Of a DNA stretch of 64,000 nucleotides, positions 1 through 10,964 are shown in pieces (within the stretch, counting starts at the first letter, position 1; every line of letters starts with the position of its first letter). The notes beneath the pieces are model-generated. The model saw only the letters and a program-made list of their open reading frames with translations, was not told the DNA's origin and searched no databases. Source of the stretch: Hypholoma sublateritium FD-334 SS-4 (taxonomy: Eukaryota > Basidiomycota > Agaricomycetes > Agaricales > Strophariaceae); assembly GCA_000827495.1 (NCBI GenBank), contig KN817677.1:1-64000 (forward strand), in the 5' to 3' direction. The position numbers were made by a program, and so were the translations under genes.

Positions 1-130
1 TGCGGGAAATGCTGCTGTTGCGGCGGCAGCGGCGCCTGAAACAGCGGCGGCGCCCCATGTTGCGGCGTTGGCTGAGGCTGGGGCTGGTGAAAATGTTGCT
101 GCTGCTGAGGTTGTTGCATAGGCCCATACG

Positions 131-161
<31 letters not shown>

Positions 162-1120
162 AGGCTGCTGCTGCTGCTGCTGAGGCTGCTGCTGCTGCTG
201 CTGCTGAGGCCGCTGCAGCCCTTGTTGGAAATGCTGCTGCTGCTGGGGCTGAGGCTGCTGCTGCTGCTGTGGCGATTGAAACGGGGCGTATGCCTGACTA
301 TACGGATTCAAGTTTTGTCGCTGATAAGATGGCGGTACGCGGAGGGGGGGCTGATGATAGCTCGCATTATGGAGATCGGAGGTGGCGGGGCTGTGCTCAA
401 GCATGATATACGGTGGGAAGTTTTCAGGAAGTCCCGAGCCCCATCGCGGAAGGTACTGCGATGTTAACAGAGTGCCCGACGGGTATGTCGAGACGGAAGG
501 GGGCTCAGGGACCGAGGCTGGGTCTGACGCAGTATGGCCTGGATTGAAACTCGACGTTAGTTGATTTTGAGACTGACTTGAACTCGGGGACTGACCTTGC
601 GACTGGTTCGAATTCCATGATTGTGGCTGATTGAAAATGCGAGGTGGGGGTGTCTGAAGCCCTGATATACCAGATTGGGGTGCAGGGGCCCCACCGCGAC
701 CTGCATATGCCTCTGTACCCCGAGATGGCGTTGTGTCGGCACCCGCGTGCTGATGCAAGCTCGAGTGACCAGACGGGACGGGCTCGCTTTGTTCGGCGGT
801 CTGAGGGTCAAGGACAGGCTGTGCGTGTTGCGAAAAAGGGGGGTCGGTGTGCATGCTCTGAGTCGACTGGGGAGGGGATGACGGGGTTGAAGGATCAGAA
901 CCACTGGATGGCGTCCGCGAATCCCTGCTGCCCGCGCTCTGTGCGGCTGCATCCCTTTGTTGCTCTTCAAGTTCGCCGACACGGAGTACAGGAATGGTCA
1001 GAGGGCCGGGCAAGGGGCGATTCAAAGGGGAGGGTCGGCGGCCAAGCGGGACGCCTATGCCAGGAGGAATGCGCGGTTGTGACACCTTTGGCATGGCTAC
1101 TAGCAATGTGGGTTTCAGCT
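1..1120 (-). CDS. Gln/Pro-rich protein, partial (runs off left edge)
   Basis: On the minus strand one frame stays open from about 1120 to the left edge. It starts after a likely acceptor (CGCAG read on the minus strand); an in-frame ATG lies at about 1097. The first 100 residues are rich in Pro, Ser and Arg (for example GIGVPLGRRPSPSNRPLPG), followed by Ser/Gln-rich linkers and, below position 300, runs of Gln coded by CAG triplets broken by Pro and His. A GTGAGT donor just above 1158 implies at least one upstream exon that I could not resolve. Composition resembles fungal transcriptional regulators with disordered Gln-rich activation regions, but no folded domain is visible in this part and I do not recognise the family. 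The C-terminus is outside the window. Confidence 0.6.
129..290. repeat. CTG/CAG trinucleotide repeat tract
   Basis: Runs of CTG on the plus strand (CAG on the minus strand) interrupted by GAGG-type units. They code poly-Gln in the partial gene on the minus strand, and such a tract is likely to vary in length between strains. Confidence 0.9.
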
Positions 1121-1159
1121 CTGCGATATGATAAAAGTAAAAAACGACTTTCACTCACC

Positions 1160-2510
1160 TAGGGGTATCGAGGTGTACGGTAGCACTGCACCAGGTATTT
1201 ACCCATGTCTTTTTCTTTGCTTCGTTCGGCACTATGGATCAAGATTGAGAATGCTGGCACTCCTGATGTGTACATTTCAAATCTTCCGTACTATTTATAT
1301 TGCGACATAAGGACTGCATGGCCTTGCTAGTCCAATATATTTCAGAAAACCTACATGATAATAGTAGTTGGCCCTTATTATAAAGTCGGTCATTTACAGT
1401 ACGGATAAAGCTGTCATAGCCTCAAGGCCGCTTGTGCGGCGATGCCCGCTACCTCTTAGTATCCCAAAAAGCGTCAAAGCACTCAAATTTGAATAAGTAC
1501 TGTGAGGCCGAATAAGTACATTAAGTGAGGAGTTGGACACACTGCGGCAGACAGGGAAACAATAAAAACGACGGGAGGGTCCACGGAGGTAGCGGGAATA
1601 TTCGTACTACAGTCCCCGGGCCTTTCAAGTATGATATGAATAGACGAGATACGGCCATTATCGTTCATCTTGAACCCAAAGGANGGCGCAAGTCCTAGCT
1701 ATTTGCAATCACCACATTTTCTTGGGAAATCCACGTTTGTAAATAAGACTCGATACCCATACTTTGACAACCTTGTCAAAGAATTGTTTCAAAGAATCGA
1801 TAACACTCCCATTGAGAATAGGAAGGGAGGCTCACGGATGGTAATCAGCCCCGGGTCTCCGAAGTCGCGGCACAGAAGCTTGAACATTTATCCAGGAAAG
1901 TGCGAGTTTCCAGCGGGCGGTGCGTACTTATCAACTAGAATGCGCAGGAGTTCCCGGTTTGTCCGAGTCCAGCACGTATATTGGGTTCCCGGAACATGCA
2001 CACATGGTGACCACCGGCAATGCGAGGAATTTGAGGTTGTCAAGGTCGAAGGAGGGGGAAGGGCCTCCGAATCACCGGGACGAGTATTTGCGCCACGTAC
2101 TCGGTAGCAAACCAATTTGTAATCGAGTCACATTATCAAGTTGTCATTTTTACTATGGAATTACCTGGTTGAATTACCATCGGTCAACTCCTCCAGAGGC
2201 TTATAATTCTGTAACGACTCAAAGCTTGTCAGGTCAGTAAGGAATTTATTTCTGTCGTAATGGTCCAATTAACACTGAATTATTTGTAGGACAAGTCTGA
2301 ATTATCACAGAAGAGTGCGACTGGAGCTGTACACGATTCAGCGTATCGCGCAAGCGGCTTCTCAGCATACAGGACTCGGAAGGCCATACACAACCGACTA
2401 TCGAGGATGAAACTGTAGATATCACCGTCTTTGTGGTGGCAGCTCCAGTCGTGGAAAACTGGTTAGTTCTTCGGCGCCAGAGACTCGAAGCAAATTACCC
2501 AACTTATCTT
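1160..2510. other. Region without a supported gene
   Basis: Only short open frames without splice-joined continuity are seen. An ambiguous base sits at 1684. A perfect 12-nt inverted repeat (2318-2329 and 2440-2451) lies at the right end, just before the ubiquitin-like sequence. An upstream exon of the Gln-rich gene may lie in the first 100 bases. Confidence 0.5.
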
Positions 2511-3107
2511 TGCCGACAAGCAGCTTGAGGACGGCCGCACCTCTCCGATTACAATATCCAGAAGGAATCGACACTCCATCTCGCCCTTTGTCTGAGAGGT
2601 GGTATGCAGATCTTCGTCAAGACGTTGACCGGCAAGACCATAACCCTCGAGGACGAGTCGTCCGACACCATTGACAACGTACAGGCAAGGATTCAGGACA
2701 AGGAGGGCATCCCCCCAGACCAGCAGCGCCTTGTCTTTGCTGGAAAGCAACTCGAGGATGGTTGCACCCTGTCTGATTACAATATTCAGAAAAAGTCTAC
2801 CCTTCATCTCGTTCTCCGCCTTCGCGGTGGAATGCAAACCTTCGTCAAGACCTTGACTGGCAAGACCATAACCCTCGAAGTTGAATCTTCCGACCCTATT
2901 GACAGCGTGAAGGCCAAGATTCAGGACAAGGAGGGGATTCCTCCCGACCCGCGACGTCTCGTTTTCTCTGGAAAGCAGCTGGAGGATGGCCGTACCCTGT
3001 CTGATTATAACATTCAGAAAGAATCTACTCTTCATCTCGTTCTCCGCCTTCGTGGTGGAATGCAGATCTTCGTCAAGACTCTCACCGGCAAGACAATTTC
3101 TCTGTAG
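2511..3107 (+). pseudogene. Decayed polyubiquitin (one broken, two complete, one truncated repeat)
   Basis: An ATG at 2604 opens a 167-residue frame with two complete 76-residue ubiquitin units, each ending in LRLRGG, followed by only 15 residues of a third unit before a stop. Upstream, 2511-2603 codes the second half of another ubiquitin unit, frame-broken by one missing base near the ACC-CTC-TCC positions (about 2542). Against canonical ubiquitin, unit 1 has V17D, K27Q, K29R, I44V, R54C and E64K; unit 2 has I3T, T22P, N25S, Q40P, Q41R, I44V and A46S. Ubiquitin is nearly invariant and polyubiquitin repeats are normally homogenised, so this much change plus a frameshift and truncation points to a pseudogene. 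Because the 167-codon frame is intact, expression of a divergent ubiquitin dimer cannot be excluded. The missing 5' end fits a truncated duplicate. Confidence 0.8.
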
Positions 3108-3689
3108 TCTCAGGGACTGGACCAAGATATTGGCAACTGCACCAATCAATCGTCTACGGACGCAAAGCTGTGAGCAATGCCTATTTTCATGTTCTTCATC
3201 GTTCTCACCTCCTATTCTCAAGTATACTTTTATATTTTGTCGTCTTATATCCCACCAAAAATATTTGCGCTGCCATACACTTCGCCGAGGCCAAAGGCAA
3301 AATCGCGAAGTTCTCTGCCGTTTACCGTCTACTCAAGTCCCTCGCGAACCGATTAACCTACGCTACATTGCCTGTGATGTGCTCACGTCCTCATATGCCC
3401 ATATCACACACGCCCTCTTTCACGCCGTCAGTCGTCCTCTCCCCCAGGTGGAACGTCCTGCTTCGAGAGCGTTTGTGCATTGGATATCTGGGCGCTCATG
3501 GATATTGACCGGGAGGTTGACAACGTACCCGGCGCCGCGGCGGATCCATGCACTTGGTTTCCCAAGTCCTGTCCTCGTCAGCGGCTGTAGCAGCGCATAA
3601 CGAAAAAGGCGCTCACTGACATGCAAGCTGAAAGCGTTGGCTGCTGTCGGTGGGCATTCTGCATGACAGAGGTGAGTACTGATCATCCA

Positions 3690-4285
3690 TTGGGCTCGCG
3701 TGATCCCTGTGATGCCGCACGTTGTTGAGTGCCCGAGGGGTACACGTCGAAATACTGGATGAACGTAAGTTTCTGCGTCATCTCCAGTTTTTCTCGCACT
3801 AACCTCTTCTCTCACTCATCAGTCACCCCCATTTTCACTCAAATGTTCCATCTCTACGCGCTCGAGCAACTACGAGGGGAAATCGATGCATGCCGCGACG
3901 ACGTTGTACGCCTTCTACGAGCCGCAATCGGGTATTTAGTACGGTCGGGCCGTATGTGGATAGCCAAAGGCAGTATTGTCGTAACGTGAGTACTGTCCCT
4001 ATCGTCTTTACTATCGTCGTCTCCCTTTGAACACCCAATCGACCGTCGTTCTGGCGTGTCTAGCCACAGCTATCACGCAGGACACTCCCGTTGGACCGCA
4101 CGAGTGTTTCTTCCAGGGCAAACGGGTGCATACGTCGGTGGGATCCACATTTATCAGAAGCATCTCGGCCTCTATCGACGCGCAAACGCGACCTTCCGGG
4201 AGGTGGAGCGCGATGCTGCAGAGAGCATCTGGCGCAATCGTACCTTCGGAGGCCGCTGTGTTCACACCGCATATCTCATATGGTA
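3690..4285 (+). other. Unassigned intron-like coding stretch
   Basis: Three well-formed introns can be read: GTAAGT near 3766 to CATCAG near 3822, GTGAGT near 3987 to TCTAG near 4062, and GTAAGC near 4283. Joining across the first two keeps one frame open for about 130 residues, including YVGGIHIYQKHLGLYRRAN and REVERDAAESIWRNRTFGG, and ending at the third donor. I found no convincing start codon upstream: the candidate exon before 3671 does not join in frame. I do not recognise the product. It may be the remains of a gene or a gene whose first exons I have misread. Confidence 0.3.
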
Positions 4286-4289
4286 AGCT

Positions 4290-5302
4290 GCGTTCGAGAT
4301 CTAAATGTTGCCATATTTCACGCCATGCAGACCAACCGCCGAGGGATCTCTACTTCTCTACATTTCTTCACCCTACCTCTTCGAGCCTCGCCCTTCGGAA
4401 TGCCTGTCTTGTTCTGAGTTTGTCGTTGCGGTGTAACCCATTATTTGTAGTAATATCATCTTTTTTTTGAGTCTCAATTTCCAATAACAATAAGGGTTGA
4501 TCATTGTATGGTATTGTACATTGCCAATGGGTGAGTGCAGATGAAGTCTTGGCCATACTTACAAAAATTACCAAGTTCTCTAAAATGCATACCAGCACTC
4601 CCCATTGGTGGAAATACCTTGCCAATGGATTGTCATGGCCATAACAGGCACGTACAAACATTACAAGCGCCCAAAAAACCTATGTAACTTCTACAATACG
4701 GGATCTGTCAGGCGATAGCCTGCTCAAGGGTGGCGATCGACCCCAGTGTCAAATCAGTCAATACACGCCATCAAATGCATTATATATTACCGCCGGCAAT
4801 ACCAGGGCTCACCGGAAAATTCCTCTTTTGCTGATGTACTTACTGATCATTGAATCTTTCAAGCGGCCAAAATTGTAGGGTCCTCAAGCACAACAGAAGA
4901 ATGAAAATATAATTCAGGTAACTCCACGATTGACTGCAAAAATGTTATGGAAAACCCACGGTTTGGGCTTCTAAAAGATCAGCTGTGGGATTCAAGTTTC
5001 CTACTGGCGTATAGCAAAGGCCGAGCGAACAAAATCCACAGTGGCGCGGAAACTGATATTAGGGTCATGAGACAGTCTCGAAATACAGGAGGTAGATATA
5101 CAGAGGCATTGCAGTACATGCACATTACGCCGCATTGAAGGGAGGCACGTTCATTTTAGTAGGTGTCAGGGGATCCATGCGACTGTAAGATGATCCATTA
5201 GATGTGATTCCATATACTTGGGGAAACATATCGGTCCAGCACTGTAGGTGTATAATAACATGTACACATTTGGAGGGTATATGGAATTATGTATCCTGTA
5301 CT
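4290..5302. other. AT-rich intergenic region
   Basis: No gene or RNA is supported; only short unspliced frames are present. It separates the unassigned stretch from the 3' end of the first BTB gene. Confidence 0.6.
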
Positions 5303-6625
5303 CTATACACACGCAAAGAAATGATCTGCCAATCCGTCCTGAGTCTTTTCCCGAAAGGTCTTCAAGGCGTCAAGGCCCGCAAGGCGGCACTCAGAATCCA
5401 GCGCGGTCTTCAAGTCGTCATCGTTCGACAGCTGATCCCGCAAGCAGCTCAGCAACGCTAAGGTGTCCGCCGAATTGAGCCCCATGATCCTCTTCCACCC
5501 TGCCGCAGAGATCCAGCGGCGCTCCCAGCTCACAATGCACTTAGTGTGCGTCTCAGCACAGCAGCTCTTGCCCATCGGCAGAGCAATGGGCTTGAGCCGC
5601 AGGCGCTCCCACATATTCACCAGAGACCAGTAGCCCGTCAGTAGGCGCATGACTTGCCCGTTATTGAGCTTGGGATCAGCGCGCAGCTGGGTAGCGCCTT
5701 TCTCCGTGAAGCTTGTCTGCCGGTCTAGCATGTCTTGAACGTGCACGTAGTACGCTATGCCAATGAGATCGTGGAGCTCGTACTTGTCCGCAATCTGCAT
5801 CGCCGGAACGGAAGGCGTGCTCTTGTTCAAGACCCTGGCGTACCATTTCTTGACAACGGCTTCGAGTGACTTCGCGTACCTCTTCTCGTTGGCCTTCGCC
5901 ATGTCGACTAGCAGGGCTAAGCTAGCTGATGAGCATGACTCCATAAACACTGAATTAGTTGCTGTTTTGTATAGGGTATCGGTTGCCCATTCGTGCATCT
6001 TTGGTATATCGAACTTTTCATTCATCTTGACGATTAGACCCAGTCGCTCAAGCTGGGCATGGTCGGAAGGTATCTCGGATAGTTCGTCAAGTCTGTGGTA
6101 TCAAATTGGCGTCAAGCAGATGCATAGTAGTTATATGGAGTATAAACGAGACGTACGTCGCGTAGAGTGCCCAAAGAAATGCTCTATATTCTTCCACAGT
6201 GGGAAGTGGACAATGGAATGGTCTTTCCTCGGTCGGCAACCCATGGCGATCGATATGCGCCTGTAGGGATACACTCATTTCAGGACAGCAGGAAAGCATC
6301 TCGGACTGAATCTATGGGCAAGATATGAACATCCAACCAGACTATATACCAGAAAGCGTTGACCGAAATGCACCTTGAACATAAATCCCCTAACGCGCAC
6401 AACGCAGTTCGCCGAATCATCTTCCTTGAAATAGATTGGATCGCGCTCGTATGGACCTTTCGGATGCAGCGAATGGGTTCGAGAGCTTTTCTTTGCGTCT
6501 TCCTCGTCAGAATCGTCCACTCTCGCTCGTTTCTTTGGGCGCTTTTCTTCCTGTCGATCGCGCGCCTCCCGGACTGTGCTGTCGTCGACAATTATGAAGC
6601 GACGTGAGGGTGCGGTAATCGGCAT
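5303..6625 (-). CDS. BTB/POZ-family protein 1 (divergent)
   Basis: Three exons on the minus strand: 6374-6625, 6157-6311 and 5303-6092. The N-terminus is a charged, basic stretch (KRPKKRARVDDSDEEDAKK) followed by a BTB-type opening (RDPIYFKEDDSANCVVRVRG) ending FMFK at the first intron. Exon 2 ends AFLWALYAT, the usual end of the BTB core in this family, with the second intron in the same codon position as in its paralogs. Exon 3 is the helical C-terminal half, with RLLTGYWSLVNMWERLRL and a C-x6-C-x3-W-x3-W signature near the end. The family's usual VHRFLL motif after the first intron is replaced by IQSEMLSCC, so the BTB core is altered. BTB proteins commonly act as cullin-3 adaptors or transcriptional regulators; which applies here is unknown. 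Confidence 0.85.
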
Positions 6626-7355
6626 TATAAATCGAAGGAAGGTGATGCAGAATGAAAGGGAAGTCTGTTAGGGAAGCCTCCTGGACCGTCGTGGACAGGT
6701 GAAAGGTATGAGTTCTGGCGGTGCCACTGAACTGCTTCGCAAATGCTCGAATAAAGGAAGGGCCAGTGTCTTGGTCAGCAGTACATGACTTCTGCATGCA
6801 AGCTTTATTGTCAAGCAGATCGCGACGAGGCTCGAAGTAGGACAAGGAAACCAGGTGGTCGCTTTGTTCTCGTTGTGGAAGACAAATATAAAATCGTCCA
6901 GACAGACGGTCTGAATCGACTCCGCTACCAAGTTCCCACCATGCAGCGTGCTGTCTAAAGTATATCGCGCACTGTAATTATACTTGGGCGACCTCTATTT
7001 TGCTGAAAAAAAGAGACGTTACAAGTCTTGTAAAACACATTTAGGGTTACGATCCTAAGTTCTAAGTAGAGGGAAGCATGGATAGATATGTATCAGCGAA
7101 ATTAAGCCCTCATAACATAGCTCATAAGGTAAATATAGAGCGGAAATTTGGTATAAATACAATTGTGGCAGATACGTAAATCTGAGAATGTCTGAAGATG
7201 TAGGACAATGCAAGAGTGCAGGTTATCTAGATGTGATATGGGTTCCAAAAGACGATAGTCCGAGCAAGATGATGCAAGATAATTGGGCGGGGAGGTATAA
7301 GTAAGTCTAGGGTCAGGCATGATGTAACAAGAAGGTAGCGCAGAGAGTTCGAAGG
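6626..7355. other. Intergenic region
   Basis: Holds the promoter side of BTB gene 1 and the 3' flank of the secreted protein gene. No further gene is supported. Confidence 0.6.
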
Positions 7356-8710
7356 TCATGACAGCGAGACGAGTGTAAAAAACAGCAGTAAAAAGGTCGG
7401 ACAAAGTTTCCACGCCTGCGGGGGTGACGGACGCCACGCGAAACTAGAGAATATCATAAGATATGGGCAATAAACAAGGTGAACGAGATGAACATACGAT
7501 TTCGGAGGAGTCCCTGTGATGGATACTTGCATAACGGCGACCAGACCGTCGGTTGCGTTCACAACGCCATTGATTTCGACCGTGATATTGTGGTTGATAC
7601 CCACACTGGTATTTTGCAGCAGGCCCGACACATATTGTATGTTAGTCTGGTATGTATAACCCGCAAAGGTTGTTGTAGCATTAAAGAAGGACCCATTTGT
7701 TAGGTTCGCCGATGGTATGTCACTATTTGTAATATTTCCAACCAGCCAATCTCTGTGTAGTTTGTTAGATACGATATAGCTCAAGTCAAAGATGGACCAA
7801 AGCTTATACTTGCCTTCCATTATTATAGCCATTTGGGACAATATCGTGGTCCTCTATGAGGAAGGAATCGTTGGGTCAGATAGGATCAAAAGAACAGGCA
7901 AGTTGTACGTACGATTTAGAGGCATCTCATAAGATATACCCATGAAGATGGCGCCGCTGCATTACAATTCATATTCATAAAAGCTTGGGGCCAGCTGGGG
8001 CGATTGAGGCGCACCTGTTTGCACTAGGTCCATTCTGAACCCAGTATCTGAAATGATTTCCCCCTTGTATAGTCTCTTTACAAGTTCCAAGTTGAGGGTC
8101 TCCGTAGTCCCATCGAATAACGGCCGTTTCATTTACTGGCAAGGCGCGCGCATGAGCACATGCCGCAGCAGAAGCTGGCTCGTGTTGGAGCACTCACATA
8201 TTCCATTCCCATCTCCAAGGTCTGCGCCTTGATCAGAGCCGGAATGCTGTCCTAAGCACTCGCCAGCGAAGCCGAAAGACCTATTTCGCAAAATGTACAT
8301 AGGTGTGAGCGAAAACGCGGCTGCGCAGTCTGGTAGCCAACACGCACATGAAATAATTCAATAGGCCACCATCGGTCTCTGTCTGCTGCAGAACCCGTTC
8401 ATCTGAGTTTCCAGTGATAATCGCGTTGAGTGGTTCGCCTTGGCCAGCTGGAAAAGTATCTGGTACAACCTGTACACATGATGCCATAAGATTTCTAGCT
8501 GACGAGATAATGAGCTGCCAATTGCAGAGGGCTCACAGTCAACATTGAGCCCCCGGTCAACAAAGGGTTATAGTACCCCTCAGAAGGGACGCTTTTTGTT
8601 GGCGCAGAATTCTTTGAACTGCGCCTCCAGCCCGAATAATCGAAAGCCTGCGCCAGAGCCGGCGTGTAGCAGAGTAAAACGAATGATAGTGACATGGCTC
8701 TCGCCGCCAT
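7356..8710 (-). CDS. Secreted or cell-surface glycoprotein of unknown function
   Basis: About eight exons on the minus strand. The start at 8710 gives MAARAMSLSF followed by a hydrophobic signal peptide (SFVLLCYTPALAQA). Conserved blocks follow in separate exons: EGYYNPLLTGGSMLT, VPDTFPAGQGEPLNAIITGN, GECLGQHSGSDQGADLGDGN, ETAVIRWDYGDPQLGTCKET, GGNHFRYWVQNG, DIVPNGYNNG and RDWLVGNITNSD. Many N-x-S/T sequons lie in the last third. A final exon adds a hydrophobic C-terminus (FLLLFFTLVSLS), which would fit a GPI-anchor signal. Introns are GT-AG and 50-70 nt; for example GTGAGC near 8537 removes the segment after GGSMLT. The family recurs in basidiomycetes as uncharacterised secreted proteins; I infer a wall or extracellular role only from the signal peptide and glycosylation sites. 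Confidence 0.8.
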
Positions 8711-9316
8711 GGATGCCGAAATGATGAAGCAAAGAAAAGGGAATCAAAAGAGAGATAAGACTGAGTTACGAGCCAGCCTAGGAGGTATTGGTAGTATTGG
8801 TTCAAGGGAAAATAAGAGCCACCACAATGGCGCGCATCGCCCGGCACGGGACGGTGTTTTCAACGGACATTGCCGCATTTGGAATGAAATCATAATTTAG
8901 GCCTTACATTATGCGTCGGTGGACAATGGCAATACGTACGTTGTTGCTACGACGCCATCAAGGGGGAACGAGCTAAGTGCAACCCACAACCCCATTTTAT
9001 GGAGTATTTTCATCTTCTACAGAAAACCATGGGAGCAGGCATAGTTTCAAACGCTGGCGCGGTCCACCCAAATTATACACGTGTACCGCTCTGACAGTGA
9101 CACTTGCTGTATAATTGATTGCAACATGAATTTACAGCCCGTCCACCATAACTCACTCAACGACGAGGAAGCCAAAGGACTTCAGAGAAGGTAGCGTGCT
9201 CTTACGCTCTTCCGGAAAAGCTGTGAAAGTTCGGGGAGAACGCAAATCAGACGGTCGAGCAAAAATATCCCGAGGTGATAGATTACCAAATGCCGCACAT
9301 ATGTATAGGCACTCTA
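8711..9316. other. Intergenic region
   Basis: Promoter side of the secreted protein gene and 3' flank of eIF3i. No gene is supported. Confidence 0.6.
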
Positions 9317-10721
9317 TCAATCTATGATCTCCAGATCTCCGTACGGCTTGGCCTTGAAGTACGAGTCATCGAAATGGTGTACACGTACGAAACCATCTTC
9401 TCCTCCCGAGGCATAGGAAGTGCCGGCTGGGTGAACGGCGATGCTATTCAAGGCAACAGCCCTTTCAGCGCATTTACGGGGATAGGAGATGAGGTCACGC
9501 ACGTATTGATAGGACCGAAATGTCCCTTGACGCGGCCAACCTCCTCTTCGAACACCTTGTGCCAAAACCGAGTCTCGAACTTGCCTTGACGGGCGGATGT
9601 TGTGGTGACGTTCATAGCTTCTTGGCCTCCTCCAAGCAGAACCTGGAACAGAAAGCTACAGGTCAGAAATATAGGCGGGGAGCATGGATACGCACGAATG
9701 GTCGGTTGGGTGCGAGCGCTGCACTGTTCAGAGGAGTTTCTGTGTTGAAGGTTTTGATAACCATGAGATTTTTGGTATCGTGTATCTACCACCAAATCAA
9801 TCAGCATCACCCAAAATCCTCCGGGACCGGTAGAACCCACTCGTGCAGCCTTGTCTTTGCTGCTGGTGATGCAGTATGTCCAGTCCTTGCTCATTTGCAG
9901 GTCAGTGACCACATCACCGTGCGCGCGCTCGTTGCTATCAACCTCCTCGCCGGACTTGACGTTGAAAAGAGCGACTTTCCCCGACTCGTGGCCGGTGATA
10001 ATGACATTGGGCGTCAATGTGAATGCGCACACGGTTGCCTTCGATCCGATGGGGTTGAACATGTACAAAGGTTCTTTTGATTCTACAGAATGCAGATGTG
10101 CACCGAAAGGTCAGACGTAGAAGCAAGCGCGGTAAGATTCAACACGCACGTTTTGTCGGTTCGTCGAGGTTGATGTTGAACACTCGGATGGCACACTGGT
10201 GCCCCATGCGCTGTTCCGTTATGCAGACGACCTGCGTTCCAGCCTCGTTGAATGCTACGCGCTTCACGGCGGTCGGGAACTCCCAAGTGAACAGACATTT
10301 TCCGGTTGCAACTTCCCAAAGTCGAAGGGTATTATCAGCAGCGCCCGATACCATGTATTTTGATTGGGCTAGAAGTCGCGGTGAGGGATCCCCACATGTT
10401 CAGACAGAAATACGACGCACGATCGACATCCACCGTCCAGACGGAGCCATTGTTCCCTTCGTACGTGCCCAACCGCTCTCCGTTATGCGAGTACCACACA
10501 TTGATGACAGCATCCTTCGAGCATGTGAACAGCAGGTCTCCGTCTGCGTTGAATTTGATCTGCGTAAGAGATCGCTCGTGTCCTATTCGAAAAGATTGTG
10601 TGACTGAATTAGCATTTTGGCAGATGTTTTCATAGTCTTGAACATACCTTGCAGCAGAATTGGCCTCTAAGTGTGTCCTGTCAGTCTACCGTTTCTTCCA
10701 ATCCCTGCTGGAACTCACCAT
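9317..10721 (-). CDS. TIF34: Eukaryotic translation initiation factor 3 subunit I
   Basis: WD40-repeat subunit of eIF3, which binds the 40S ribosome and promotes mRNA recruitment. Eight exons on the minus strand give the canonical order: [137 protein letters not shown] and [20 protein letters not shown], ending EIID and a stop. The start codon (10719-10721) is followed directly by an intron with a GTGAGT donor, and the next exon is only 19 nt (10648-10666). Together they restore the conserved MRPILLQG N-terminus, which no unspliced reading gives. All other joins keep the frame and the expected family sequence. Length, about 335 residues, matches the family. Confidence 0.95.
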
Positions 10722-10964
10722 TTTTGTGTTGATATGAAGGTTAAATTGGCGGGAGATGGCAGGGCTCGAAAGAGTTTTCGTAGTCACGTGGTAAGGTCCT
10801 GTTTAGGAAAGAAATGATGATCAGAAAGTATTCACATAAATTAGTTCGCGTTGTGTACGCGTTTTTAGCTCTCCTCCCAAGCGCTTATTCCGTACGGCGT
10901 AAACTGCACGTCCCAGGACTTTCACTCCCAGGTCATAAGCATCAAAAAATATTCTTGAACCAAA

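Noticed and set aside
129..290. Regular repeat considered as a CRISPR-like or minisatellite array
   Set aside because: It is a plain CTG/CAG triplet tract in a coding frame, without spacers.
9..467. Leucine-rich plus-strand frame of 152 residues
   Set aside because: It is the antisense reading of the CAG repeat that codes poly-Gln on the minus strand.
2463..3221. 252-residue minus-strand frame opposite the ubiquitin units
   Set aside because: It repeats with the ubiquitin periodicity and is a known antisense shadow of ubiquitin codon use.
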